Program-made: the position numbers and the translations under genes
Assembly: GCA_001790815.1 (NCBI GenBank)
Contig: MGDU01000011.1
Span: 1 to 43,230 of the forward strand
Direction: 5' to 3'
Length of the DNA stretch: 43,230 nucleotides
From: Candidatus Uhrbacteria bacterium RIFCSPHIGHO2_02_FULL_46_47
GTDB lineage: Bacteria; Patescibacteriota; Patescibacteriia; GWA2-47-26
Notes under the pieces: model-generated
What the model saw: only the letters and a program-made list of their open reading frames with translations
The model's database searches: none
Told to the model about the DNA's origin: nothing
In this document: positions 1-7,447 of the stretch, in pieces
How positions within the stretch are numbered: the first letter of the stretch is position 1
Layout: each line of letters begins with the position of its first letter

Positions 1-68
1 TTTTCATAAATAAAAAATCCTCCAATGAAAAAACTCAAAACTAGCGGAATGATTAAATTTTTTTTCAT
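1..68 (-). CDS. N-terminus of a membrane or secreted protein (partial)
   Basis: An ATG at 68 on the minus strand opens a frame that runs off the window edge after 22 codons. The visible residues begin MKKNLIIPLVLSFF and continue with glycines and more hydrophobic residues. This is a two-lysine start followed by one hydrophobic segment, as in a signal peptide or first membrane helix. It lies 5 bases downstream of the broken XRE regulator at 74-187 and so could be its former operon partner. The family cannot be named from so little sequence. Confidence 0.5.
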   Translation of the reverse strand, partial: MKKNLIIPLVLSFFIGGFFIYE

Positions 69-73
69 AGTAT

Positions 74-187
74 TTATTTAAACAATTCTGCCGTCGACAC
101 ACCGAGGGCTTTGGCTATTTTTTCTAATGTGTCCACAGTAGGATTGCGGCGGCGGAACCCCAGAAGCAATCCCGCGTCCGCGGGACG
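74..187 (-). pseudogene. 3' remnant of an XRE-family (HTH_3) regulator
   Basis: A minus-strand frame of 37 codons ends at 74 and reads RRNPTVDTLEKIAKALGVST followed by AELFK. This is the standard last third of a Cro/C1-type helix-turn-helix domain. Upstream the frame is interrupted by TAG (188-190) after a GC-rich palindromic stretch (about 165-187) that replaces the DNA-recognition helices. The gene therefore has no start and no first two helices. The palindrome suggests that a repeat insertion or rearrangement broke it. The domain identity is clear; the mechanism is inferred. Confidence 0.6.
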
Positions 188-220
188 CTACCGTTATCTT
201 CATTAAAATCAGCTTATAAG

Positions 221-292
221 CTCCGGGGGAGGGATTCGAACCCTCGACCAAAGGATTAACAGTCCTCTGCGCTACCGCTGCGCTACCCCGGA
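221..292 (-). tRNA. tRNA-Asn (GTT)
   Basis: The minus strand folds as a complete cloverleaf. A 7-bp acceptor stem pairs TCCGGGG (292-286) with 222-228 and leaves a G discriminator at 221. The D arm contains AGCGCAGCGGTAGCGC. The anticodon stem GAGGA/TCCTT closes the loop CTGTTAA with anticodon GTT. The T arm contains GGTTCGAATCC. No CCA follows, so it must be added after transcription. Confidence 0.95.
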
Positions 293-339
293 GTTTATAC
301 GCCAATTCTAATAATGCTTTTTAAGACATCATAACTTTA

Positions 340-1515
340 CTAGTAATCCCTCAATTTTTCAATAGCCGTGTGCGCGCGGATCTTGTCCAGCGCTTTTGCC
401 TCAATTTGACGAATGCGCTCGCGAGTTACATCAAACTCCCGCCCAACCTCTTCAAGCGTATGTGTTACGCCATCCATAAGCCCAAATCGCATTTCAAGAA
501 TCTTCTGTTCACGAGCGCTTAAATCCTTAATCGCATCGCGAACATACTCGCGCAATAATTGCTGTGCCGCGGCGCGATCCGGCGCCACTGTTCGAATATC
601 CTCAATGAAGTCCAGAAGCGTAGAATCTTCTTCATCATCTCCAACCGAAGTTTCCAGTGAAACTGTATCTTGTGAAATTTTAATAATGTAATTTATTTTT
701 TCCAATGTCTCGCCCATTTCCGCCGCAATTTCTTCAGGAAGCGGTTCGCGTCCCAAATCCTGAATCAGCTGGCGTTCCACGGTTTGAAAACGATTAATGG
801 TTTCCACCATGTGCACCGGAATGCGAATTGTGCGCGACTGATCCGCAAGCGCGCGGGTAATTGCTTGTCTAATCCACCAAGTCGCGTATGTGGAAAACTT
901 ATACCCTTTGCGAAACTCAAATTTCTTAACGGCGCGGAAAAGTCCTACATTGCCTTCTTGAATTAAATCCAAAAGCGACAAACTCTTTCCCACAAATTTC
1001 TTCGCAATCGAAACTACAAGGCGAAGGTTTGCCTCAATAAGCCGTTGTTCCGCCTCTTTATCATCCCGTTCCTTGCGTTTTGCAAGTGAGAGTTCCTCCT
1101 CCGGAGTAAGCAAAGAAATTTTTCCAATCTCGCGCAAATACATCTGTACAGAATCAGCGGAAAATTCTCCAGTCTCAGGCACTGTAATCTTCCTTGCGGG
1201 AGCCGCGCGCACTTTTTCAAGTGTCTTTTCATGCGCTGGACGCGCGCCAAGGAGCGTTTCACGCGTTTCCGCGATCACAATTCCCTGCCGATCAAGTAAA
1301 TCTAAAAATTGCTCATACTCATCCGGGTAATCCTCAAGGTCCGTAAAGGTATAGAGAATCTCATTTTCAGTAATAAACCCTCGCATGCGCCCTTTCTTGA
1401 AGAGCGCCTCCAGCGCCTCCGGAGGGGGCGGAATTGATTTTACCTTTTTAAAAGAACGCTTCCTGGCTATTTTCTTCGCGGACTTTTTTACTTTTGTTTT
1501 CTTTTTTTCAGACAT
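340..1515 (-). CDS. rpoD: Primary RNA polymerase sigma factor (RpoD/SigA)
   Basis: Housekeeping sigma-70 factor that directs core RNA polymerase to -35/-10 promoters. The 391 residues show region 1.2 near 121-150 ([17 protein letters not shown]), region 2 near 160-232 ([39 protein letters not shown]), region 3 ([19 protein letters not shown]) and region 4 near 330-385 ([33 protein letters not shown]). The first 30 residues are extremely lysine-rich and there is no long acidic region 1.1. It follows dnaG by 17 bases on the same strand, the classic dnaG-rpoD order, and is probably co-transcribed from the dnaG promoter. The several TTGACA/TATAAT-like promoters in this window fit this factor. Confidence 0.97.
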   Translation of the reverse strand: MSEKKKTKVKKSAKKIARKRSFKKVKSIPPPPEALEALFKKGRMRGFITENEILYTFTDLEDYPDEYEQFLDLLDRQGIVIAETRETLLGARPAHEKTLEKVRAAPARKITVPETGEFSADSVQMYLREIGKISLLTPEEELSLAKRKERDDKEAEQRLIEANLRLVVSIAKKFVGKSLSLLDLIQEGNVGLFRAVKKFEFRKGYKFSTYATWWIRQAITRALADQSRTIRIPVHMVETINRFQTVERQLIQDLGREPLPEEIAAEMGETLEKINYIIKISQDTVSLETSVGDDEEDSTLLDFIEDIRTVAPDRAAAQQLLREYVRDAIKDLSAREQKILEMRFGLMDGVTHTLEEVGREFDVTRERIRQIEAKALDKIRAHTAIEKLRDY

Positions 1516-1532
1516 TGATGAAATTAAAAAAT

Positions 1533-3386
1533 TTAATCTAACAAGGCAAACTCACGCGTAAGCTCTTGCACGCGCGCTTGATCCCCTTCTTTTTCAGCGC
1601 GGCGCATTGCTTGGGCAAGCTCTAAACGACGCGTTTTTGAATATTCGCGCCGCAACTCTTGTATGAGAAATTGCGCTTCACGCTTATATTGAGCATTATC
1701 CCAGCCCTCAAACTCTTTGTCTCCAAAAAGCTCAAGAACATCGGCTGTGGATAAAATTTCGGTGGCTCCGACCTGAGTCGGAGACCAAGTGTGCCAAAAT
1801 TGGCCAAAATTAGCGTCCGCCGTGGCGGACCCCATTGAATTATATGCAGTATAACACGCAACCAATTGCGTGTAAAGAGTCTGATTTAGTACCGGACTGA
1901 GCATTTCCGGAAGAATCGTAGAAATTATCTCTTCCGCGTATGATGGGGCAGTAAAAAATAACGCGAGAAGACGTTCCGCAATAAGTTCGGTACGGGAACG
2001 CGCACCCTCACCCTGCCCTCTCCCTAAGGGAGAGGATGGCTGGAGGCCAGGTGAGGGAATTCTGGTGGGGTTATGAATTTTTCTCATTTGTTCCCTTATC
2101 AATTTCTCTTCCACGCTTAAAATCTCAGCAATCCGCTTTATCCAGAAATCTTGTTCAATTGCATCTGGGAGTTTTATAAGCTCCGTGAGCAGAGTATGGA
2201 CAAACTGTGACCGTCCTTGCGCGGTAGCCACATTAAATTTCTTTTGCGCCTGCTGAAGGTGATATTCCATGATTTCCTGCGCGCCGCGTACGGCGCCTTC
2301 CCAGGCCTTAATATTTTTTCGCACACACTCATCCGCGTCTTTTCCACATCCCTCCGGAATCGTAATTACTTTAATGCGTATGCCTTCTAAAAGAGCTACA
2401 TCAATTCCGCGCTTAGCCGCATGCTCCCCGGCCGCATCAGCATCAAATGATATCATGAGATTATTCGTGTAGCGTTTAAGCAAGCGCGCTTGATCAAGCG
2501 TAAGTGCGGTACCGGATGCTGCAATGACGTTAACCATACCGAATTGATGGCAGGCAATAACATCCATATTCCCCTCAACGATCACTGCGTAATCCCGCGC
2601 GCGAATTTCTTGCCGCGCAAGATCAAGACCATATAGCACACGCCCTTTATTATAAATCATCGTCTCCGGCGTATTCACATATTTCCCTCCCGCCCATTGC
2701 GATGGGCGAGGCTCGCCTCCTTCGGAGGCGGCCGCGCGTGTCTCATCAAGCAAGCGGCTTGTAAATCCAACGGAATTGCCATGTACATCGCGAATTGGAA
2801 ACATGATACGATGACGAAAACGATCATAAAATCCTTGATTGCGTTCACTGCGAATCAAAAGTCCGGCGGCAAAAACATCTTCTGCCTTAAATTTGTCGCG
2901 AAGCGCTGTGGCAAGCGTGTCCCATGAATCTGGCGCATAACCAAGACCAAATTGTTTAATGATCACATCTGATAATCCTCGTTTTGCCAAATATTCTTGC
3001 GCCACTTGGCCGCGCGGCGAATTGAACTGCGTCGCGTAAAATTCGGCCGCGGTTTTTACAATTTCCAAAAGTGTATTGCGCTGACTTTGCGCGCGCGCGT
3101 CATATTTTGGAAGCGTAACACCAGCTTTGTCCGCGAGAATTTTTAGCGCCTCTGGAAAATCCAACCCCTCTATTTTCATGATAAATTTAAAAATATCGCC
3201 GCCCTCATTACAACCAAAACAATGCCAAATCTGCTTTGGCTTGGAAACCATAAATGACGGCGTTTTTTCCTGATGAAATGGGCAGTTTGCCTTAAAATTG
3301 GCACCGGCGCGCTTTAATTGCACATAGGTGCCAACAAAATCCACTAGATCCAGTCTTGCTTTTATTTCATCAACAGGAGATAACAT
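1533..3386 (-). CDS. dnaG: DNA primase DnaG
   Basis: Synthesises RNA primers at the replication fork. Of 617 residues, the N-terminal zinc-binding module has CPFH (C35, H38) and CFGC (C56, C59). The Toprim core is visible as [16 protein letters not shown] and [14 protein letters not shown]. The C-terminal part is the helical helicase-interacting region. Three stretches look like in-frame repeat insertions: a palindrome-encoded loop after FTSRLLD (about 2691-2743), the 53-bp repeat at 2005-2057 encoding [17 protein letters not shown], and a third at about 1762-1834. All appear to lie in loops between conserved blocks. The start at 3386 has a -10 TATGAT only 11 bases upstream, so the transcript is nearly leaderless. 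Confidence 0.96.
   Translation of the reverse strand: MLSPVDEIKARLDLVDFVGTYVQLKRAGANFKANCPFHQEKTPSFMVSKPKQIWHCFGCNEGGDIFKFIMKIEGLDFPEALKILADKAGVTLPKYDARAQSQRNTLLEIVKTAAEFYATQFNSPRGQVAQEYLAKRGLSDVIIKQFGLGYAPDSWDTLATALRDKFKAEDVFAAGLLIRSERNQGFYDRFRHRIMFPIRDVHGNSVGFTSRLLDETRAAASEGGEPRPSQWAGGKYVNTPETMIYNKGRVLYGLDLARQEIRARDYAVIVEGNMDVIACHQFGMVNVIAASGTALTLDQARLLKRYTNNLMISFDADAAGEHAAKRGIDVALLEGIRIKVITIPEGCGKDADECVRKNIKAWEGAVRGAQEIMEYHLQQAQKKFNVATAQGRSQFVHTLLTELIKLPDAIEQDFWIKRIAEILSVEEKLIREQMRKIHNPTRIPSPGLQPSSPLGRGQGEGARSRTELIAERLLALFFTAPSYAEEIISTILPEMLSPVLNQTLYTQLVACYTAYNSMGSATADANFGQFWHTWSPTQVGATEILSTADVLELFGDKEFEGWDNAQYKREAQFLIQELRREYSKTRRLELAQAMRRAEKEGDQARVQELTREFALLD
2005..2057. repeat. 53-bp GC-rich palindromic repeat inside dnaG
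   Basis: The + strand begins CCCTCACCC and ends GGTGAGGG, with an inner CTCTCCC/GGGAGAG pair, so it can form one long hairpin. It keeps the dnaG reading frame open and adds about 18 residues. It is almost the same as the copy at 21624-21676. Confidence 0.85.
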
Positions 3387-3397
3387 ATTCTGCTCGC

Positions 3398-3426
3398 ATC
3401 ATAGCCCATTGACATAAGCTTGTAAA
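3398..3426 (-). promoter_or_regulatory. dnaG-rpoD promoter
   Basis: On the minus strand -35 TTTACA (3426-3421) is followed after exactly 17 bases by -10 TATGAT (3403-3398). The expected start is about 3391, only about five bases before the dnaG ATG. Confidence 0.65.
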
Positions 3427-3437
3427 TATGGTAGTTT
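3409..3437 (+). promoter_or_regulatory. Candidate promoter of the NYN gene
   Basis: TTGACA (3409-3414) is followed after 17 bases by TAGTTT (3432-3437), a weak -10. It overlaps the divergent dnaG promoter, so the two probably compete for polymerase. Confidence 0.4.
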
Positions 3438-3463
3438 TAGTGTTGCCAAGAAAGGAGACGACA

Positions 3464-3991
3464 ATGCCGAAAATCAGCGCGATTGTCGCCGTCGACGGCG
3501 ACAATCTCTCCTACGCTCTTGCGGAACTTCCCAATCGCTTTGATCCCCAGCGCATCACCGCGATTCTCTGCGAGATCAGCGGTGTGGCTCAAAAAGATGC
3601 AGCCCTCTGCTACTTCAGCACCGCTGGTATCGACCGCTCAACGCGATCAATGCGAGGACACGGTTGGATAAATTCCATGCGCGTGAACGGCTGGACGGTT
3701 ATCACCGTACCACCGAGCATTCGCCAAGTAAAAGGTGGGGAGTACCGAAGAAGCGGGATGCCGGATTCTCACATCCAAAGGCATATCAATCACCTCCTTG
3801 CCGCTCCAACAAGTACCGGGGTCAAGACCATCGTACTCTACACCGGAGATCGCGCATTTCAGGATCTCCTCAGCCGCGCAAAACAGCGCGGAATTTACAC
3901 GGTTGTTGTATCAACTCGTCATGCGCTTTCCCGCACACTTCGCGAGGTTGCGAATCGTGTAGTACTTCTCGATACATATGCACCACAATGA
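3464..3991 (+). CDS. NYN-domain (LabA/DUF88-like) putative RNase
   Basis: NYN domains are PIN-like metal-dependent nucleases. The protein starts MPKISAIVAVDGDNL, with the first acidic residue in VDGDN. It continues with GMPDSHIQRHINHLL and VLYTGDRAFQDLL, matching the usual NYN order of VDxxN, a middle acidic motif and SGDxDF. The second aspartate of the last motif is replaced by alanine here (GDRAF), so activity may be altered. The start at 3464 is chosen over an upstream in-frame ATG (3428) because AAAGGAG ends 6 bases before it. It is the only + strand protein gene outside the 9.7-13.2 kb cassette. Its codon use is clearly more GC-rich than its neighbours, which suggests separate acquisition. 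Confidence 0.75.
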   Translation: MPKISAIVAVDGDNLSYALAELPNRFDPQRITAILCEISGVAQKDAALCYFSTAGIDRSTRSMRGHGWINSMRVNGWTVITVPPSIRQVKGGEYRRSGMPDSHIQRHINHLLAAPTSTGVKTIVLYTGDRAFQDLLSRAKQRGIYTVVVSTRHALSRTLREVANRVVLLDTYAPQ

Positions 3992-4010
3992 CCCCCCAGC
4001 CGCTCCTAGA

Positions 4011-4052
4011 CGACCCCCGGCCACGCGCGCCTGCGGGGTCGCTTATATTTTA
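4011..4052 (+). terminator. Terminator after the NYN gene
   Basis: CGACCCC (4011-4017) pairs with GGGGTCG (4035-4041) around a GC-rich loop, followed by a short T-rich run (TTATATTTT). It ends the + strand transcript before it meets the opposing arsR-like gene. Confidence 0.6.
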
Positions 4053-4110
4053 GAAGCGCAGCGCCGCAATAACTATGCTTTAATCTCAACAAAAGGTGGC
4101 ACTAAATCAT

Positions 4111-4147
4111 CATACTTACAAACTCCAGTTTGTTAGTATGAATTTAT
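4111..4147. promoter_or_regulatory. Operator-like palindrome, copy 1
   Basis: A 30-bp near-perfect palindrome (4111-4140) with core ACAAACTCCAGTTTGT, followed by GAATTTATAT. Copy 2 at 4465 has the same core and a similar tail (GAATTTTAAT), so the two are direct repeats flanking the regulator at 4157-4444. It is probably a binding site for that regulator. A role as a terminator cannot be excluded. Confidence 0.55.
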
Positions 4148-4156
4148 ATGATGGAA

Positions 4157-4444
4157 TTATGTTGTTTGGAATAACTGCAGGAAACGGACAAATATTTTTC
4201 CGTATGGTGAAAGCGAGTGTTCTACAAATTTGCCGCGATATTTTTTGTTTACCAATCCGGCATGATGCAAGCGGCGCGTATGCTCTCCGATTGTTTTCGC
4301 ATTTGCGCCCAGAGTATCAATAATATCCTCAAGGGTCAGTTTATCACGTGACGCAATAAGCAAAAGAATTTCAATTCGATAATGATTCGCCATACCCTTC
4401 AGATGCCGCTCCATCTGTTTTGATGTTTTTATCTGCTTTCCCAT
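4157..4444 (-). CDS. ArsR-type winged-helix transcriptional regulator
   Basis: A 95-residue DNA-binding protein. MANHYRIEILLLIASRDKLT is the typical first helix pair of ArsR/SmtB repressors. LEDIIDTLGANAKTIGEHTRRLHHAGLV is the recognition helix region, and the wing follows (YRGKFVEHSLSPYG). No cysteine or histidine cluster of the known metal sites is visible, so the ligand is unknown. A -10 TATACT lies seven bases upstream of the ATG, which predicts a leaderless mRNA. The palindrome at 4465-4494 overlaps the upstream promoter region, so autoregulation is likely. Copies of the same palindrome before its own gene and before 4537-5007 suggest one small regulon. Confidence 0.8.
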   Translation of the reverse strand: MGKQIKTSKQMERHLKGMANHYRIEILLLIASRDKLTLEDIIDTLGANAKTIGEHTRRLHHAGLVNKKYRGKFVEHSLSPYGKIFVRFLQLFQTT

Positions 4445-4464
4445 ATATCACAGTATAGCACACT

Positions 4465-4501
4465 CATACCTACAAACTCCAGTTTGTAGGTATGAATTTT
4501 A
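4465..4501. promoter_or_regulatory. Operator-like palindrome, copy 2 (arsR promoter)
   Basis: ATACCTACAAACT on the left arm mirrors AGTTTGTAGGTAT on the right arm around a two-base centre, a perfect 30-bp dyad at 4465-4494. It lies directly upstream of the -10 TATACT of the ArsR-type gene (ATG at 4444), the expected place for an autorepressor site. Confidence 0.65.
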
Positions 4502-4536
4502 ATATAGTACCAGGGAGGTATTCTTCTTTTTCTGCA

Positions 4537-5007
4537 TCATTTGTATACACGCGCTGGGTATACTTTCTTTACTTTTCGATCATCAAGTATGGCCCCCGAA
4601 AATATTAGAATATGCGCGTTTGAGTATTTTTTATACTTTGCATACTTTTTCACGACTGCGTGTGGCACCTTCCAAACTTCCTTCAATGTAAAATCCTCTG
4701 CGAATAAAACAATAATCAAAAAATCGAATTGCTTCTTCTGGAGATCTCTAATCATCCCCATTTGAGATGTTGAGTTTTCAGGAGTATGTCTCCTTGATTT
4801 AACTTCGTATCTTTTTCCATCTTTCCCAATCGCATCGTAGCCCCTTGCATTCATTGGGGCTCGCTTGAGCTCTAAAACTTCACATGCGACATATTCACCC
4901 AAATCTGCCACCGGATTATTACTGGAACGAATAATCCCCTGGATACGGAGCTGTCGCATTATTGTAGAATATTGTCGCAACAACATTTCTGTTTTCTTTG
5001 AAATCAT
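4537..5007 (-). CDS. Putative PD-(D/E)XK-fold protein (DUF6998-like)
   Basis: A 156-residue soluble protein. The block LGEYVACEVL, then GYDAIGKDGKRYEVKSRR, has the D...E-V-K spacing of PD-(D/E)XK nucleases. From memory it resembles DUF6998, whose members share LGEY and YDAIxxDGKxYxVK motifs. The strand-rich remainder (FDFLIIVLFAEDFTLKEVWKVP) fits a restriction-endonuclease-like core. No methyltransferase partner is nearby. The palindrome at 5026-5049 sits over its promoter, so it may be controlled by the ArsR-type gene downstream. The fold is fairly likely; the function is unknown. Confidence 0.6.
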   Translation of the reverse strand: MISKKTEMLLRQYSTIMRQLRIQGIIRSSNNPVADLGEYVACEVLELKRAPMNARGYDAIGKDGKRYEVKSRRHTPENSTSQMGMIRDLQKKQFDFLIIVLFAEDFTLKEVWKVPHAVVKKYAKYKKYSNAHILIFSGAILDDRKVKKVYPARVYK

Positions 5008-5025
5008 AGTTCTTATTTATAACAT

Positions 5026-5049
5026 ACCAATATACTCCAGTTTATTGGT
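5026..5049. promoter_or_regulatory. Operator-like palindrome, copy 3 (diverged)
   Basis: ACCAATA...TATTGGT-type dyad around the core ACTCCAGT shared with the copies at 4111 and 4465. It lies just upstream of a -10-like TATAAA and of the gene starting at 5007. This puts the PD-(D/E)XK-like gene under the same regulator, by inference. Confidence 0.5.
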
Positions 5050-5089
5050 TTGTCATAGTATTGGTATCGGACCCTTTTCGCGTCTATTT

Positions 5090-7447
5090 TTACAATCGCA
5101 GACGACGCAAGAGTTGGGCGTTGAAGGCAACGATTACAGTGGAAAGCGACATAAATATGGCACCCAGTGCTGGGGAAAGAATAATGCCCCAGGCGGCAAA
5201 CGCGCCGGCCGCGGCTGGAATAGCAAAGGCATTGTAGCCAGTTGCCCAAATTAAATTTTGCACCATTTTGCGATAAGTCGCGCGTGCCAATTTAATAATG
5301 CGCACAATATCGCGCGGATCATTTTTAATTAAAATAATCCCGGCAGATTCTATTGCCACATCCGTACCCGCGCCAATCGCAATTCCCACATCTGCCGCGG
5401 TTAGCGCTGGCGCGTCATTAATTCCGTCCCCTACCATGGCCACACGCATGCCGCGCTTTTGTAATTCTTGCACTTTTTCAACTTTTTGCGCTGGCAAAAC
5501 TTGCGCAAAATACTCATCTATTCCTATTTCCTTTGCAACCCACTGCGCCACTGGTTTTGCATCACCGGTTACCATTGCAACCTTTACTCCCATGTTATGG
5601 AGCGCCTTGACGGCCTCGCGCGATTCTTCGCGAATAATATCGGCAACTCCAAATGCGGCTAGAATTTTCCCCTCACCCTCCCCTCTCCCAGCCGCGGGCG
5701 AGGGATTGTGTCTTACTTCCTCTCCCCGTGTGGGAGAGGATTGAGGTGATGGGGCAATGATATACACGACAGTTTTGCCTTGTGCCGCCGCAGTTTGCGC
5801 AGATGAAGCGATATCACTTGGAATTTGCGCGCCCAGTTCCTGAATTAAACTTTCCCCTCCGATCATGATTTCTTGATTATCAACTTTTCCCATTACGCCG
5901 CGACCGGGCAAAGCTTTAACATCCGTCGCTTTTGGCATGGCTACGCCACGCGCCTGTGCCGCTTTTACAATTGCCTTGGCTACTGGATGCTCTGATCCGG
6001 ACTCCACTGCCGCCGCAAGCGCCAAAATATTAAGGGCTAAGCCCTCTGCGAGTTCAGGGCTTAGCCCTGTCGCTCCTTGCACCATTATATCCGTCACTCC
6101 ATATTCCCCTTTCGTAAGTGTTCCAGTTTTATCAAAAAGCACCATATCAATTTTGCGTGCAAGTTCAAGCGCTAATTTTTCACGCACCAGCACGCCACTG
6201 CGCGCAGAAAGCGTGGTTGAAATTGAGGAGACAAGCGGAACTGCCACTCCCAAAGCATGCGGGCACGCAATAACAAGCACGGCAACAACGCGTGTAAGCG
6301 CTACTGCAATCCCCGCGTCCAAATAAAGCCACGCAAACGCGGTAATCGCGCCAACTGTTACCGCAATCACAGTAAGCGCAAGCGCGGCTTTATCCGCAAG
6401 AACTTGCGTGCGTGAACGTGAGGCCTGAGCTTGCGCAACAAGACGCATAATTCCGGCCAGCGCGGTTTGTTCCCCTACTTTTGTCACGCGCACTTTAAGC
6501 ACGCCTTCGCCATTTACTGTTCCAGCAATCACCTGACTGCCCGGTTTTTTATCAACCGGTTTTGATTCGCCGGTAATCATGGATTCATTAACTGCCGAAA
6601 TTCCTTCAACAATTTCGCCATCAGCCGGCACTTTTGCTCCGGGACGAACCAGGACCAGATCCCCTATCCGCAACGTACTCACTGGCACTATTTCAATTCC
6701 CTCACCCTCCCCTCTCCCTAGGGGAGAGGGGAATTGGGCAGATGTCCCCTCTCCCGCACCGGGAGAGGGTGGCCGTAGGCCGGGTGAGGGTGTAATTCTT
6801 TCCGCTGTATCCGGCAATAATTTTGCAAGCTCGCGAAGCGCGCCGCTGGCGTGACCTACCGCGGCCATTTCAATCCAATGTCCCAAAAGCATGATAGTTA
6901 TAAGCGTAGCGATTTCCCAAAAAAGTGGCTCGCCAACCGGTACAAATACCGCTATTACGCTATATACATATGCAGTTGCAATTGCAAGCGCAATTAATGT
7001 CATCATGCCGGGCAGGCGATGTTTAAGTTCAGCCAGCGCGCCCTTGATAAACACCCAACCGCCATAAAAGAAAATAATACTGGCCAGCGCAAGCGTGACA
7101 TATTCATGACCGGGAAATTCCGGAAGGCTAAATCGGAATAGACGCTGTACGACCTCTGCATACGCAAGAACCGGTAAAGTTAATGCAAAACAAATCCAAA
7201 ATCGCGTTTTAAACATGTTCACACTATGCCCCGCATGCTTGTCAACGGATGCGAATTGCGAATTTGACCCGAATTTGCGAAACTGCGAATTCGAAATTCG
7301 TAAATTCGCTTGCGATTCGTTATTCGCACCCCGTGGAATATGATGCGAACAATAATAATGCAGAGCGCCAGCCGCGTCTTTTTCCGCGTATTCCGCGAGC
7401 ATTCCGCAAAACTCACACTTTGTTCCTTTGGGTATATTTAATTTCAT
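5090..7447 (-). CDS. copB: CPH-type P1B heavy-metal ATPase (CopB-like)
   Basis: Membrane pump that exports copper or a related cation using ATP. Key motifs are all present: TGES in the actuator domain, CPH (VLVIACPHALGVAVPL) in the metal-binding helix as in P1B-3/CopB, the phosphorylation site DKTGTLT, SEHPVA for nucleotide binding and GDGINDAPAL. The N-terminus carries CEFCG and YYCSHH, a small cysteine/histidine metal site (TRASH-like). Several insertions keep the frame: an A+T-rich palindrome after HHIPRG (about 7250-7330), a 92-bp repeat before IEIVPVSTLRIGD, a CAGGGCTTAGCCC palindrome before LALNILALAAAVE, and an 86-bp repeat after VVYIIA. Its ATG overlaps the glpK stop (ATGA), so translation is coupled to glpK. 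Confidence 0.92.
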   Translation of the reverse strand: MKLNIPKGTKCEFCGMLAEYAEKDAAGALHYYCSHHIPRGANNESQANLRISNSQFRKFGSNSQFASVDKHAGHSVNMFKTRFWICFALTLPVLAYAEVVQRLFRFSLPEFPGHEYVTLALASIIFFYGGWVFIKGALAELKHRLPGMMTLIALAIATAYVYSVIAVFVPVGEPLFWEIATLITIMLLGHWIEMAAVGHASGALRELAKLLPDTAERITPSPGLRPPSPGAGEGTSAQFPSPLGRGEGEGIEIVPVSTLRIGDLVLVRPGAKVPADGEIVEGISAVNESMITGESKPVDKKPGSQVIAGTVNGEGVLKVRVTKVGEQTALAGIMRLVAQAQASRSRTQVLADKAALALTVIAVTVGAITAFAWLYLDAGIAVALTRVVAVLVIACPHALGVAVPLVSSISTTLSARSGVLVREKLALELARKIDMVLFDKTGTLTKGEYGVTDIMVQGATGLSPELAEGLALNILALAAAVESGSEHPVAKAIVKAAQARGVAMPKATDVKALPGRGVMGKVDNQEIMIGGESLIQELGAQIPSDIASSAQTAAAQGKTVVYIIAPSPQSSPTRGEEVRHNPSPAAGRGEGEGKILAAFGVADIIREESREAVKALHNMGVKVAMVTGDAKPVAQWVAKEIGIDEYFAQVLPAQKVEKVQELQKRGMRVAMVGDGINDAPALTAADVGIAIGAGTDVAIESAGIILIKNDPRDIVRIIKLARATYRKMVQNLIWATGYNAFAIPAAAGAFAAWGIILSPALGAIFMSLSTVIVAFNAQLLRRLRL
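5669..5754. repeat. GC-rich palindromic repeat inside copB (P domain side)
   Basis: Two abutting hairpin units starting CCCCTCACCC and ending GGTGATGGGG. They encode [12 protein letters not shown]...[12 protein letters not shown] in frame, next to the P-domain sequence ILAAFGVADIIREES. The same double unit occurs in atpD at 24679-24762. Confidence 0.85.
6033..6068. repeat. AGGGCTAAGCCCT palindrome inside copB
   Basis: AGGGCTAAGCCCT and AGGGCTTAGCCCT lie 10 bases apart and encode GLSPELAEGLALN in frame. A close relative lies between genes at about 18866-18898, so this is a second in-frame repeat family. Confidence 0.65.
6700..6791. repeat. GC-rich palindromic repeat inside copB (actuator domain side)
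   Basis: A double unit with CCCTCACCC at one end and GGTGAGGG at the other. It encodes TPSPGLRPPSPGAGEGTSAQ followed by FPSPLGRGEGEG in frame, between the fourth helix region and the actuator domain. Confidence 0.85.

Noticed and set aside
78-305. Open minus-strand frame of 75 codons covering the tRNA region
   Set aside because: It reads through tRNA-Asn and the palindromic segment, and its composition does not look like a protein. The tRNA and the XRE remnant explain the sequence.
4537-5007. Complete restriction-modification system
   Set aside because: The nuclease-like gene has no methyltransferase or specificity partner nearby. The neighbouring class I methyltransferase at 14919 has no DNA-methyltransferase motif.
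5090-7447. Frameshift or assembly error in copB because of the odd low-complexity segments
   Set aside because: All motifs before and after each insertion stay in one frame and the segments are recognisable repeat copies, so no frameshift is needed.
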